Assembly (NCBI GenBank): GCA_930367205.1
Contig: OV884011.1
Coordinates: 138,669,437 to 138,733,436, forward strand
Direction: 5' to 3'
Length of the DNA: 64,000 bases
DNA from: Acanthosoma haemorrhoidale
Lineage: Eukaryota; Arthropoda; Insecta; Hemiptera; Acanthosomatidae
Shown here: in pieces, positions 1 to 12,600 of the stretch
Numbering within the stretch: the stretch's first letter is position 1
Layout: each line of letters opens with the position of its first letter
Position numbers and translations under genes: made by a program
The notes under the pieces: model-generated
Told to the model about the DNA's origin: nothing
Database searches by the model: none
What the model saw: only the letters and a program-made list of their open reading frames with translations

Positions 1-1311
1 TTTAGGCATCAGACTACAATTTTCTGATCAGGTTTGTAATTATATTAATTATTATACCACTCAGTATCCTTTAAGATATGTTTTGGTAAATGTCTTATGT
101 ACTATAGCACATGGGATGATGTTCATGAAGAGTGCCTCTACATTTTCAGTTATTTTTTACTTCATCCAATAATTTATTCGTGCCATAAATACCAATTAAA
201 TGTATTTATTTTCAAGCTATCATGACACAGAAATTTGCTACACATTGGCCAAGTCAAATTTTATGATTCTCTATTTTTTAATGAATACTTCAGTGAGATT
301 TATAACAATAAATGGCATCAACAGCAGATTATTATTATTAACTTAACCAATAGAAATGAAAAATATTATGTCTCATCAATTTGGCTTAAAATTATAGTAA
401 CCCTTGGTAAAATAGGAAAACATTATTGGGAAAAAGCAGTGATTGACTCATGTTTTAACTTCATAAGGTGACTAGCTGTATTCCCCTCTCCCAAGGGTGA
501 CGACCACTCACCATTCAGAAAGTGGTCTAACAGTTGATTTTCTTTTTTCTGATTTATTTTAAATACAAAACAAAAATTATTTAAAGTTTTTATTTTAATA
601 TAAATCACCCAATTTGGAATAAAAACGAAAACCATATAAAATATTACAATATATAACATTTTAATATCGGCACTATATTCTTGTTTCATGAAAAGTGATT
701 TCGATTTTAATTGGATTGAAGCCCTTCTTCCTTGAACCCATTCAATAGTAGAAATGAATCCCAAATTCTCAGCCAACTTCTGATCTAAAAGAGCTTTGTA
801 ATACAGCTTCCTATTTCAAGTTCTCGATGCATTTGGGCAACTTATATAGACTGGTATTCACATTAGCATAAATTTGCCTTCATCAAACAAAAAAATACAC
901 TAGCAAGATACATTTTCAATGGCAGTCGTTTCAATACTGAATAAAAGAATAAATAACCGGTTTAAACACTAAAATGATTATAAATAATAAATATACTAAT
1001 ATATTATTACGTTTTTTAAAAAAATTTGTCGTAATTTTATTTTTATTCTTTAACTTTAAAAATTATTTATTATTAGGTTCTATTAACAAAAATAATTTTG
1101 GCAAAAAGATGAATTACAAATTAAAAAAAAACTTAAATTAATTATATATAAATACTTGTCTATAATTTTGCTTCTTCTTCTTTTATCCTCATCAATTATT
1201 TTCAAAACAAATCAATTCTTTTTCGTGCAGTGTCTCTTCTTGGTTCTGCTAAGTCCAATACCACTAACCAAAAGAAGTTTTTCTGATACACAATTTACAA
1301 CTAACATGTAT
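1..1311. other. AT-rich non-coding sequence downstream of AOX
   Basis: I see no conserved coding segment on either strand here, only AT-rich sequence. The longer open frames have no recognisable motif. Confidence 0.5.
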
Positions 1312-1490
1312 CACGGGCTGATCCCAAAACTAGAGAGAATAATTCTGTGTTCTCCTCATAACAACAACAACTATACTAAAAAAGTTTTTCCATGATCACT
1401 AGATTTAGATACTTATATACCAGGCTGATCCCAAAACTAGCGTGAGTAATTCTGTGTGTGTTTTCATCATAACAACAACAACTATACTAT
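1312..1490 (+). repeat. Two tandem units of a dispersed repeat
   Basis: A unit beginning gctgatcccaaaactag and ending aacaacaacaactatacta occurs twice, about 106 bp apart (near 1317 and 1423). Two units in the opposite orientation occur at 54318-54452. The family is not recognised. Confidence 0.75.
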
Positions 1491-2004
1491 CTTTTGTTTT
1501 TTCCTCCACTCTCAATTGTTTTTATTTTTGCCTTCTTGATATATGATTTGAATAACATATTTATATTTCAATTTCTTGATATACAAAGTCTATAATATTA
1601 AATATCACAACAATATATTTATTAAATAAGGTTTAGCTAGGACTTCCATCCAGAAGGGAACAATTTTGGCTACTGCTCTAAGTGAAAACAATTCAGTTTA
1701 TTTTTTTGTTTTTCATTAAATAAAAATATTAAAATCCATGACAGACAGAGTGAGACCTCCTCATTCTAGTTTAATAATAGGAGAAACATACTCAACATTT
1801 ATTTCATCATAAAAAAATTACTTATACGGTTTCACGTAATTACAGAAATATTAATATTTCTTTGTTACTTTTTGGAGTGGTAACACACTGAGATTATAGA
1901 TCTTGTGTAGAAATATAGATTTTGGATATTATTTTATTGTAATGTTATTTGAGATATGGATAACCTCACACAGTGAAGGTGACTGGAATATCTATCTATG
2001 TTCC

Positions 2005-2297
2005 TTAACCCTGCGTTGCCAACCATACGCCTCCGAGGCGTGTAGTGGGTGAATTTATCGTATATCTTCGCCTGAAGATAGCCTGAAAGCCCCCGACTTC
2101 TCACCCCTCCTAGATATGCTATTGTGACTCAGTTGGCCTGAATATGTTGGTAAGGAAGTGCTTTACAAAAGAAAAAATAATGGTTCTGTCTAGATAATTA
2201 TAACATCGAATTTTAGGGAATTAATGGTGGACTACGTCTCGGAGGCGTGTGGTTGGCAATGATAGGTGGTTGACGATGGTTGGAAACGCAGGGTTAA
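2005..2297. mobile_element. piggyBac-like MITE with TTAA target duplication
   Basis: TTAA at 2005-2008 and 2294-2297 flank a 285-bp unit with ends CCCTGCG...CGCAGGG. Further inside, the arms pair again (ACGCCTCCGAGGCGTGTAGT against ACTACGTCTCGGAGGCGTGT). TTAA duplication and CCC-starting termini are typical of piggyBac-derived elements. There is no transposase inside, so the element is non-autonomous. Confidence 0.8.
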
Positions 2298-3490
2298 GTT
2301 AGATAACAATAAAAGAAGATAATTATATTTTATTTCATAGTGAAAAATATCCATAAATATAGTTTTTTTATTAAATTATGGTTTTATTACATCAAATTAC
2401 TTATCTTTTTCAGAATCATTGATATATTATGTTTAAACTTAAAAATTATTTTTTTATAGTTTCAGATAAATGCGAAAAAACCTGAAATAATCTATCTTTT
2501 GCTTAGTTTCTTAGTTTCCGATTGTCTTGCTGCTGATTAAAAACATTATGTATTATTGTTTTAATGAAACAAAAAAACTTCAATGTTAGTTCAGTGTTTT
2601 TTTAATATCTTAGTTTTTATTTCTTTTCATGAACTGATTGTAAATAATGTACAAATTTAGCTTTATATTTGCAAAAGTTTATTAAAATCGTCACTTTTTG
2701 ATGTGATTACACAAATATTTTATAATATTTACATGTTAGCACTGTTTTGTTTTGTAATTATATAATGTATAACTGTTTTGTAAATATATAAAGTATTTTA
2801 TTGCATGTTTTGTCATGACTCTGCTCATACATGTGTTGCTTTATAAATCTTAATTTATCAGTTAACTAGAGTAAATTAAATAATTTCATCATTCTTTGGA
2901 CTGTTAATATGCCTATGAGGTCTGTTAAATAAAAATATTACAAACAATAGTATAATTCAATAATAAATTCATTGCGTATGACATATTATTATATTTATAT
3001 TACTTATCTTTTTCAGATAAGATTTTTCTTATCTATTAATTTTCTTATTTATTAATCTATTTTTAAATAATGACATCCATATGGAAAAAAAATTATGTAT
3101 AATAAATATCCAACTGTAAAAAACAGACAATTTAATTTAAATCTTTCTTCTGAATTTAATTGTATTGAGAATTAATTTAAGCACTTACATCTCATGCTTA
3201 TTTTTTGCACTATTTTTTTTTTTATAACTATCTGTTAAATATAACTCCCTGGTATGAAAATTGGGATTACTGATCATAATAAAAATTAAAAGTATAAGTT
3301 TTTTTTTTGCTCTTGAGTGCAAATTGAAAATAAGTACTCTCTAAATTTTTAATACATATTGTATGTTGTTTTAATGATTACCTAGGACTTCTTGTATATA
3401 GTATATTAATTAAATTAACAGTTGAATTAAACTATCTTAATTATATTAGGGTTATTATTGTTATATAAATACCATGAGAATAAATTGTGT
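2298..3490. other. AT-rich non-coding sequence
   Basis: No gene or recognisable repeat seen. The segment lies between the MITE and the AOX 3' end. Confidence 0.5.
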
Positions 3491-3496
3491 TTTATT
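3491..3496 (-). terminator. Candidate AOX poly(A) signal
   Basis: AATAAA on the minus strand lies about 130 nt past the AOX stop codon. Position and sequence fit a polyadenylation signal; there is no transcript evidence. Confidence 0.4.
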
Positions 3497-3626
3497 TGTG
3501 CTCCAGCTCAATTAGTATGTAAAAAAAATAAAATATGTTTAAGCATCGTTAGTACATCTTATTTACTTTTTTGATAGTACCGTTTACTTCAAGATTTCAT
3601 TCTTCATGGATTTAAAATCAGTTATT

Positions 3627-3694
3627 TTAGAAATTAAAATGTTCTGATGATGTTTTAGTGGCCAGACATACCTTTTCTACTGAAAATGGTTGAC
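3627..3694 (-). CDS. AOX: AOX exon 27, C-terminus and stop
   Basis: Encodes [20 protein letters not shown], then NF and TAA. The P..VEKVCLA...HF pattern is the standard end of the family. The acceptor is CCATAG. It completes the reading frame of exon 26 exactly. Confidence 0.9.
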
Positions 3695-5902
3695 CTATGG
3701 ACAAGAAAATAGTTCTTAAGATCTAAATAAAATAAATAAACTGAACAAAGAATAATAAAATAAATTACTAAAAGGGAGCCATTCAGTTTCTTTGCAGTCC
3801 ATTCTTGCAGACATCAAAGCACTCCTTAATGCATAAACTGCACTTAATGCTAGGCACACTGGAGGTTCTCCAGTAGCTATGAACACAAATATTAATTAAT
3901 GATATCCTATTACTTGCTAGAATTCATCCAACTAAATATCTTAGTACCTTTTGAACGAACAACGCCATATGGGTTAGGTGCATTTTTTAGTAATGTCACC
4001 CTAAAATCAATGGGAATATCTTTTGGACCTGGTACCCAGTAATTCTACAAAACAAAAATTATACATGGGTGTTGTAAATTGCTGGCATATTTCTCCTCAG
4101 GAGTATGAGTTACAAAAACATTTTAAGTGGTGTTTGAACAAGGATTTCACTGAGGATAAGATACTCCCTTTTATCCAAACAAGTTGATGTTTTATTTCAT
4201 ATTCCTAAACTTTAAAACTCATAACTGAAATTGTGCAGACCTCATTATGATCAATTAAAAATTAGGTAAAGTCCAGTTCTGTGATTTAAATTTAGGGCAA
4301 CCTATTTGAAAAAATAAGTTTGGCAACATCAGTACTACTAATGTTTTTTATTTTGACATGTTAAGAAGCCATCCATCTTCCTGGTTCATCACCCATGCCT
4401 CACCTCTAAATGTTTGATAGCAATTTATTCATCTTATTACATTATAACATAGGTAAAATAAGTGATGATATTCAGCTGTTATCATCTCTTCCCGAATTTG
4501 ACCATATTCTTTACTTACTTAAAATCTTATATACTTGTGCCAGGTTTTTTTTTTTTTTTTTATATATATTTGCACTAAGTCATTTAAATTATCACAATAA
4601 CTTTAGCAGTACTTATGATTTTTTTCATTGTCCTTATTCTTGCTCCCTTGTACTAAGAAGTTTTCTATCCTATTTTTCTCTATTTGTTGGCAAGTATACA
4701 TTACTCTACTTATCTTAACTACTTTTTTCGTCTGTGTTATTCGGATTTGCCATCATTCTTCATGAATAGTTCAAGAAACATTATTAATTACATTAGTACA
4801 TAAGAAAGCAAATCATTCAAAACAAAAAAAAAACACAGCTTCTTCCCTATATTTCCTGTTACTTAGATTTTAACTATCCCATAAATATAAACAACTCGGG
4901 AGCACTTTTTTTTTATTCACTGTGTTTACTAAGATAGTCATAATATGTTCTCATTCTTTGTTTCACTTACCGAAGTATTGTTGCTCAGTGTTAGACCAGT
5001 TTTTTTGTCATATATTATATTTTCTGTTAATAAATAACCAAGACCCATAACAAAGCCTCCTTCGATTTGCCCTATGTCAATCTCAGGACTAATGCTTTCA
5101 CCAGCATCTTCAAGAATATCTGCTCTAACTATCTGAAATTGATAATATATATAAAAGCTCCTTAACAATTATTATAAGTTAAAATAGACAATTTACATTA
5201 AATTTACTCAGTTCTTAGAGTGATATATAAGAATAACAGAGAGTTGTTCTTATTTAATTTCTGGGACATGTTTAAATAAATATTTTATTTATCCATATTC
5301 ATTGAGTTTTTATATCCAATAAATTTTCCATAAAATGCAAAAATTATACTATTTTTTTTTAATTAGGAAACAATGTGTCAACCTGATATTGCCCAGTCAG
5401 CACATCTATTTCCACCTCAGTAGTAGCTGCTCCGTATATAGTGTAACCTTTGATTTCCTCGTCTTGAGTTTTGTTCCTATCAACATCATATTCATATATT
5501 GTCAACTTTTATTAGAAGTGTGCTTATTCAGTATTCAATGTGTGATTCAGATAGTCAAAATAGTTGTTGGTAAAGGTTAACTTTTTAAATTATTCTAGAA
5601 GTCTATTTTACATTAAATTTAAATATGTGCTTTTGTTTTCTACTTAGTTTTAATTTCCATACTGACAGTGTTTTTATTTATTACTTACAAATATGATGCA
5701 TTTAAGTTGATATTATCTGAATAAGCTTTTGCTATTATTTCTTCCCATTTAGCACCCTTCATTTGTTTTTTTATAGGTTCTAATCTTTTATTGAGGATTT
5801 GACAGCATTTCAAAGTACTCTGGGGACATGTTTTAATCAATATAATGAAAATTGTAAACAAAATCATATTCAAGTTGAAGGTATTTTTGTTAGACCTCCA
5901 AC

Positions 5903-5938
<36 letters not shown>

Positions 5939-8900
5939 CCCTTTTTCATTTTGTACATTGTCTTAAAAGAATAAAATAAAAGTAATTTGTCTAAGTGACA
6001 TAAAATATAATATAAAATAATACATCTCTTAAAACTAGTTTATGATAATACACAGTGACAATGAGAAAACAAGACAACTGAATATAATTGAATAAGGTTT
6101 GCTAACAACCTGCTTTATAATAACAAACAGGTGTAAAATGAAAGAAATATTTACTGGAAGAAAATGTGAATAAAAGTATGCATAGGTCGATTGAATTAGA
6201 GCAAGGATATAATGAATGGATAAATAAGTATATAATCATTGGAATCGATGGAAATAAGGAACTGGTAACGTTCATTTTAAAATGTGAGAGTGATGAGGAA
6301 CATAAAATATTGATAGAAATGTAGTTCCAGAGTTTTGTTGCTTGAAGTAAAAAGTATTATGGTCAAAGGAGGTGGTTATATAGAAAGGAGATTACAGATC
6401 GAAGATTTGCAGGTCGCACAAAATAATCTGATCAACGTGTTCCAATAATTAATTGAACTGTTAAGTATTTCTTAACACGTCAGCTCTTAAAGATTCAAAT
6501 GGTTCATTTATATTAACATTTGTTATAACTCATTAAGAGCTAATAGTTTATTTGAGTGTATCTGCACTTCAACTTGTAGTTTACTAACATATCCTTTAAA
6601 GGATTAGCGTGAATAGCTTATTTGTTAACTGTCAGTTTAAGGAACATAGTAATTTTCAAAATGCACTCTGAATTCCTTTACAACTTTATCTCGTACAAAC
6701 AAACGTTCTATGCCTGGTATTGCCTGACTATTTATCCCAATTTTCTATTTGACAGAAAAAGGAATAAATCTTATAAAATCAAAGTAATTTAATTTAAACT
6801 TAATTAAGAGTATAAGTACTTACAGTCTATAAAGTATTATGTTGCAAATTATAAAATAAAATGTTTTATTAATTCACTGTAATATAATAAAACATAAACA
6901 ACATTTTATAACCAAGACCCAGAATAAATAAATTCTTGGGTGAACCTACCCATGAGCAAGCAACATAAAATGGTCCATGGGAGAAACATGGTGATCTCAA
7001 AATCACTGCATTTATTAGACTGCCCCTATGACTTATTGCCCGTGATTGAGAATATAAGTCTCACTAAAACTTGCAATATTTTAAAGTTAGAATGGAAATC
7101 CATCAGAATGAGTGGTATCCATGGGATAAACACTGTCTTACCTGTTCATTTTCTAGTAAAGATCATTACATTGTTTTAATTGCATTAACCATCCTCTTCT
7201 TTACAAGTAGCCTTAAGCCATTGTGAAGTTTTGGCAGGTCAACTTTCCATAACAAAATAATTGGAGTTCCCACTTTAAGTAAAAGACAATGTGGAAATCC
7301 AAAAGAGACCCAGATGCTTTTACAGAGTTTTATTCATTTCTAAAATCTTGCAGTAAAAACCGACACCGAGTTCTTTTTGTTTCCACAATGTTCTAGAAAG
7401 TTATATTTGACAAAACCTAGCCTTAAATGTCCCTTATGTTATTGCCAATCAGCTAAGCAATTCAAACAACTATGGATGGGACATTAATGGTGGTCATTTT
7501 AGACATTTTTTTTTTCATCCTCCATGCTAAAGGGGGCCTGAACTTGGACATATATAGCATCAAGAATGTTACTAATCATTTCAGCGACCCAGAAAAATAT
7601 GGATTCTACACTAATATTGGTGATTATTGTTACATGCCCTTCCCCCTCTAGAGGAGCTAGTGCCTTACTCCACAATATATTTTAGCAATCCAGAGTTAGC
7701 TAGAATATAGTTCTACAAACTCACATCCACATTATATTTCACATGCCTTCATTACTATTGTTAGCAAACATTTTTAACTTTTATAAATTTACATATTTTG
7801 TTTGTTCAATACTATGCTGGTGGTTCATTTTAATTCCCTTTTCTTCCTAAAATTTATATATTTATATACATAAGTGTGACATTAAATCTCTCACAGTACA
7901 TAGTTATTACAATAGATAAATAAAGTACTAACGTAAGCAACATTGTCACTGGTGATGCTAGCCCCAGTCATATGAGCATTCGGGGAGGAAATAACTGAAC
8001 TGGATTTAACTTTAATTTTGCGTTCATCTATTCCAAGAGTTGATGCACAAACTTGCAGAGCCTGTTGAAGAGTTTTTATTCATTTACTTAAGATAACACA
8101 ATTCATATTACATATGATTGTATTTTACAAAAATAATAAATTTAATTCACTAACTTTTGTATTAATGCCTTGCCCCATTTCAATGCCCCCATGAGTTATG
8201 GAAACACTGCCATCATGGGCATATATTGAAACCATGGAAGAATGGCTGAAGAAATGAAAGAGGCTAAAAGCCATCGGAAGAAGAGATATGCCTTTCTTTT
8301 TCCATCTATTTAACTGAAAACACATTAAGGAAGTCACTAAATTTAATTAAATCATTAAAAATTAGTTATTCTTTTAACTAAATTTCTTGATTTCAAGAAG
8401 TTGATAGATTTCAACAGAATATTTACTTCAACAAGACTTCAAGAAAAATTATTAAAATTTGTTCTGTAAACCAATTTTTTGTTTAAATGAAGTTTTCTGT
8501 ACCCTTATGTAACTTATCAAGGTCAGGATTGGGATTCTATCCTACTGGGAGCCATCCACTTATATTTACGGTGGACATAATGAACTAAAATGCACTGTCT
8601 GTTTACAGGTGTGAACTCAAAATCTTCATACTATGAAGCAGTTTGTCTAAATTTTAAACAGGCATAAAGGTCACATGATCATTTTTTCCTTTAATAATAT
8701 TTGTATGGATAAACACATTAACTTAAAATTAATTTCCTTTCCTGCTGTCTAATTGTTAGCACACTTGACTACTAACAAAAACCTGCATTTCATTCCCAGC
8801 TTTCACATAAGGATTATTTCTGTATGGATATGTGTTAAAAGAAGAATTGTTGAAGTGAATTTAAACCATCAGAGACCAGCATTGTTTTGCTGTCGAAGAA

Positions 8901-9621
8901 ATACCACCCCACACCGAACTCTCCCAGCATAGCGTTCTCTAGACCTTCGCTAAACTCTCATCCGTCCATCTGGTGTATAAAGAGAGAAGAAGCATCCAAA
9001 CCAAGGAAGACTTACCACTTATTCGTGGGTAATGCTGCAGTGAGGGAGCAGATCAGAAAATTGTAAAGAGAGCAGCTGGGAATGGATCACTCCTTTATTT
9101 GATGTTTGTCTATGGTCCAGACATTGTGCGACGTGGAGCAGCTGCGGGGAGTAACACTCACTTACCATCAGAGGAAGATGAATCACCGCAAGCGCTACAG
9201 CGGTGATACTTTTGGTGGGGGATAAATAAGACAAATCAAGAAGTTATATGGATCTGCAATATTTTCCTTAAGACAAAATCTGATGGACATTCGCCATAGG
9301 GCCGTCAGGAAGAGACACCCATGGCAGGGCGCCACTGAGTGATCTCCTAGTGGACACCTTTACTTGGAGGGGATTTAAATGGGTCTCCACTATAGACATG
9401 CTCAGCAAAGTGGTGATAGCATACTGGAGCGGATCTCGTCGGACGGGGGGAGGGAGTTCGACTACGCAAACGTTCAAGCTGAAATGAAGAATCGCAATGT
9501 TATGTGGCATCTTAACAACCCTGGGCATCCCAAGAGTTGAGGGAACATCGAAAGATTGCAAGCACCCTGAGCGATTATCTGCACGTGTATCAGACCAACA
9601 AAGGACTGCCAGTGAATGTGA

Positions 9622-9652
<31 letters not shown>

Positions 9653-12600
9653 TAGAACCATAACCTTGTAAATTACTTGGGATATCAATAGATTGCCACT
9701 AAAACAAAATAGAATAACTGCAGCTAAAAGCTAAAACTTTTTTTGCAGGATTTGAAGCAAGTGAATTAAAATTTTTTTTTCAAATCCAATTAAACTTTAT
9801 TTTCAACCAAATTAACCATAGTTTTAAGTTAATATTTATAAATCAATTATTAATTTCAGTCTCATCTTAGAGTTAGTCTCTTACCTTATTAAAAGTTTCT
9901 ATTTCTTCTTTTCGTTTAATGTAGTTTGATGAGTCTTTAATTGTTTTTATTATGCTATTCATGAAATTGAATTGTTCCCCTATATTTTGCATACGTACTT
10001 CCAAAGGATCTTTATTCAGTACAAATGCTATATGTTCTATGGCTTCTTCAATTGCAGCTATTCCTTCTATGGTACCTGTGATTACATTTACATTAATTAA
10101 ATCAACAATTATTTTGTATTGTTTGCTGGAGGACTAATATGTTAAAAGATCAAAGAAAACACTGTTACAGGAAAATGGTGCAGCACCTCTGGAGTTTTAT
10201 GGATTTTGTATTGAAACAAACAAAACAGTGCTTTTGGTATTGTCAAAAGAATATATAAGGGGAATTCGAAGAAAATTAAAAATAAATACATGATTACATT
10301 TGAACGGAAAAATTGTAAATGAAAGGAAGCTATAAATAAGTGTAGTAAACTTGAATAGAATATTGCATAGCAGAACAGGTAACTAAAATGAAATGTAACT
10401 GTCCCACACTCTGAGAAAGGAGAAAGACAACCTTAGTTGGCAGGCACTCGATTAGAACCCGCAGGGCAAAATATGTGTATGGAAGCCTGTGCCTTAGAGA
10501 CAGACACTCATTAATACACGCTTAACTTTTCATAATAATGGGATAATTAGTAAATTCTTGTGCATTTTTAAAGATGTGTTCAAATGAGCCTCTTTCTATT
10601 AATGTATGGGCCTTGAAATATCGAGGATAATTGGCATATTCCAGGGATTTATACTAGGAGATATGCTACATCCACTCTTTTTTTTCTTCTGTTTATAGCC
10701 GATTTGTATCTTCTTCTTTTTTTTATATTGCATGGTTAAATATTCTGCTATTCAGGCAGTGTCAGGAATTCTATACTCTTATTATAGGAGACTCTCAATT
10801 TGGCATAAAACAGAAATTAGAAATGCTTTAATGAATTTGGAAAAAACAGTGGAATAAAAAATAATATGATAAAACAAAAATATGGACATAAATTAAATAT
10901 TATACTAACCTGTTTTTTGTATGGTGAACAAATTAAAATTATTTGGGTATAATCTTCAGTGGCTTAGACTTTGATCATAAAGTAAGAAGACATGTGTACT
11001 GAAGTGAAACTATCAGTTAGGGCCGTCATTAAGACATGTACCTAAGCAAAGGCTTGTTCTATGACAGCAGACTGATCTTTAGGATATATAAATCTTTTAG
11101 AAAGTACCTATTGACCTTTGTATAAAATTCACTTGGGTTTTATAAGCAAACTTATTACCATAACTGATTACACTATTAGAAGAAGTTTTAGGACATAAGC
11201 TATTATATTCAGTTACTGAATTTGCCTTTTTATATTAAAATATTATAAAGAATTGACTATTCCAAATACCCAAAACTGTTTCACACAAAATTATTATAAC
11301 TTTGTCAAACCATATCCTGTACCAACAAGAAATTTAATTAGTGAACTCTGGTAGAACAGTTTCTACAATACATGACCCTATATGTTTCCCTGTCCCTAAT
11401 TATATTAGAAATTAGTTTTGACAGTATTACATTTGGTAATAAGGACAGGTTAAGGACCAAGAACAAAAATCATCAAGCAAAAATTTAATTAAACTATCAA
11501 TAAGCAATATCACATGTCATATTAATTTGAAAGAGATGTGCACAATACTGTAACTTTCATAAGCCGGAAGGAAGACCCATATCATTTTCTCATAATTTGT
11601 CAATTCTTACATACCATTTTTGACATAGATATAAACAATTATTATATTAGGCTAAGTAAGTACTTAGAACAAGGTTATCTGTTGTCAATGAGTGAGAAAA
11701 GATTTTTTTTTTTATTTACTGCTATTATTATAAAAAAAAATTGTTTATATTATTATACTTATTGTTATATTTAAGTGCTACCAGCAAAGTACTTAATTGT
11801 TTTTAAACATAATTATCATGCTATTTTATTCTATCTCCTTATAAGGAATGTATAATTGAGAAATATAGAAATAAAATATTCTATTATTATCTTTTAAATC
11901 ACCTGGAGCTCTCATCCAAGAAGAGCTGGGAGTAGTGGTACAAACAGTGTTCAAGCTGATTTCCCAGGCAGAACTGTCATAGCAGTTTACTATCCCTGGC
12001 ATGACTATCATCACAGCAGGATCATTTTGGGAGGATCCTTCATCGTTATAGTGCCAAACTTTCAACCAATCTATATGCCCTGTCTTATCAAAACCTGCCT
12101 AACATAAAAAAAACAACAAATAGATCCAATTTTCATGATCTAAATAACAGAGGACTTAGTACTTTCCTCTCCTAAGAGTGTGGAGGACGGCATCTCCAAA
12201 GACATAGCATATAATAGGCTATAATAGAAAATTATTAAAAACTTCATAAAATTAAGTGTGCCTTAATTGAAAATTTTCACATGCACAAGATTCAGGTTTT
12301 AATCTATTAGAATCACAATTATTAGTATTAGTTGAAACCTCATATTTTGTGTACGATGCATTCCTCTTTCCAATTGCTTTCATGTTAGTTTCAATGTCTA
12401 ATATGACTTTTACAGAATGGTTCAATTTATATGCCGCAAGTGCACAAGCAGTAGCTACTAGAGAAGCACGTGTTATTTTTGAGCCGAATCCCCCTCCTAG
12501 ACGTTTAACTTCCATGTGTATACTGCAAAAAAAAAACAATTTTGATGATAATGATAGAATATCATTTCAATTTCACTTCAATGGACATTTCCCTTTTTAC

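Noticed and set aside
423..776. A 117-aa minus-strand frame as a last AOX exon or separate gene
   Set aside because: No family motif, and the AOX C-terminus was found at 3627-3694.
9019..9624. Minus-strand frames of 71 and 118 aa in the GC-richer block
   Set aside because: No recognisable domain; they look like chance frames in a repeat.
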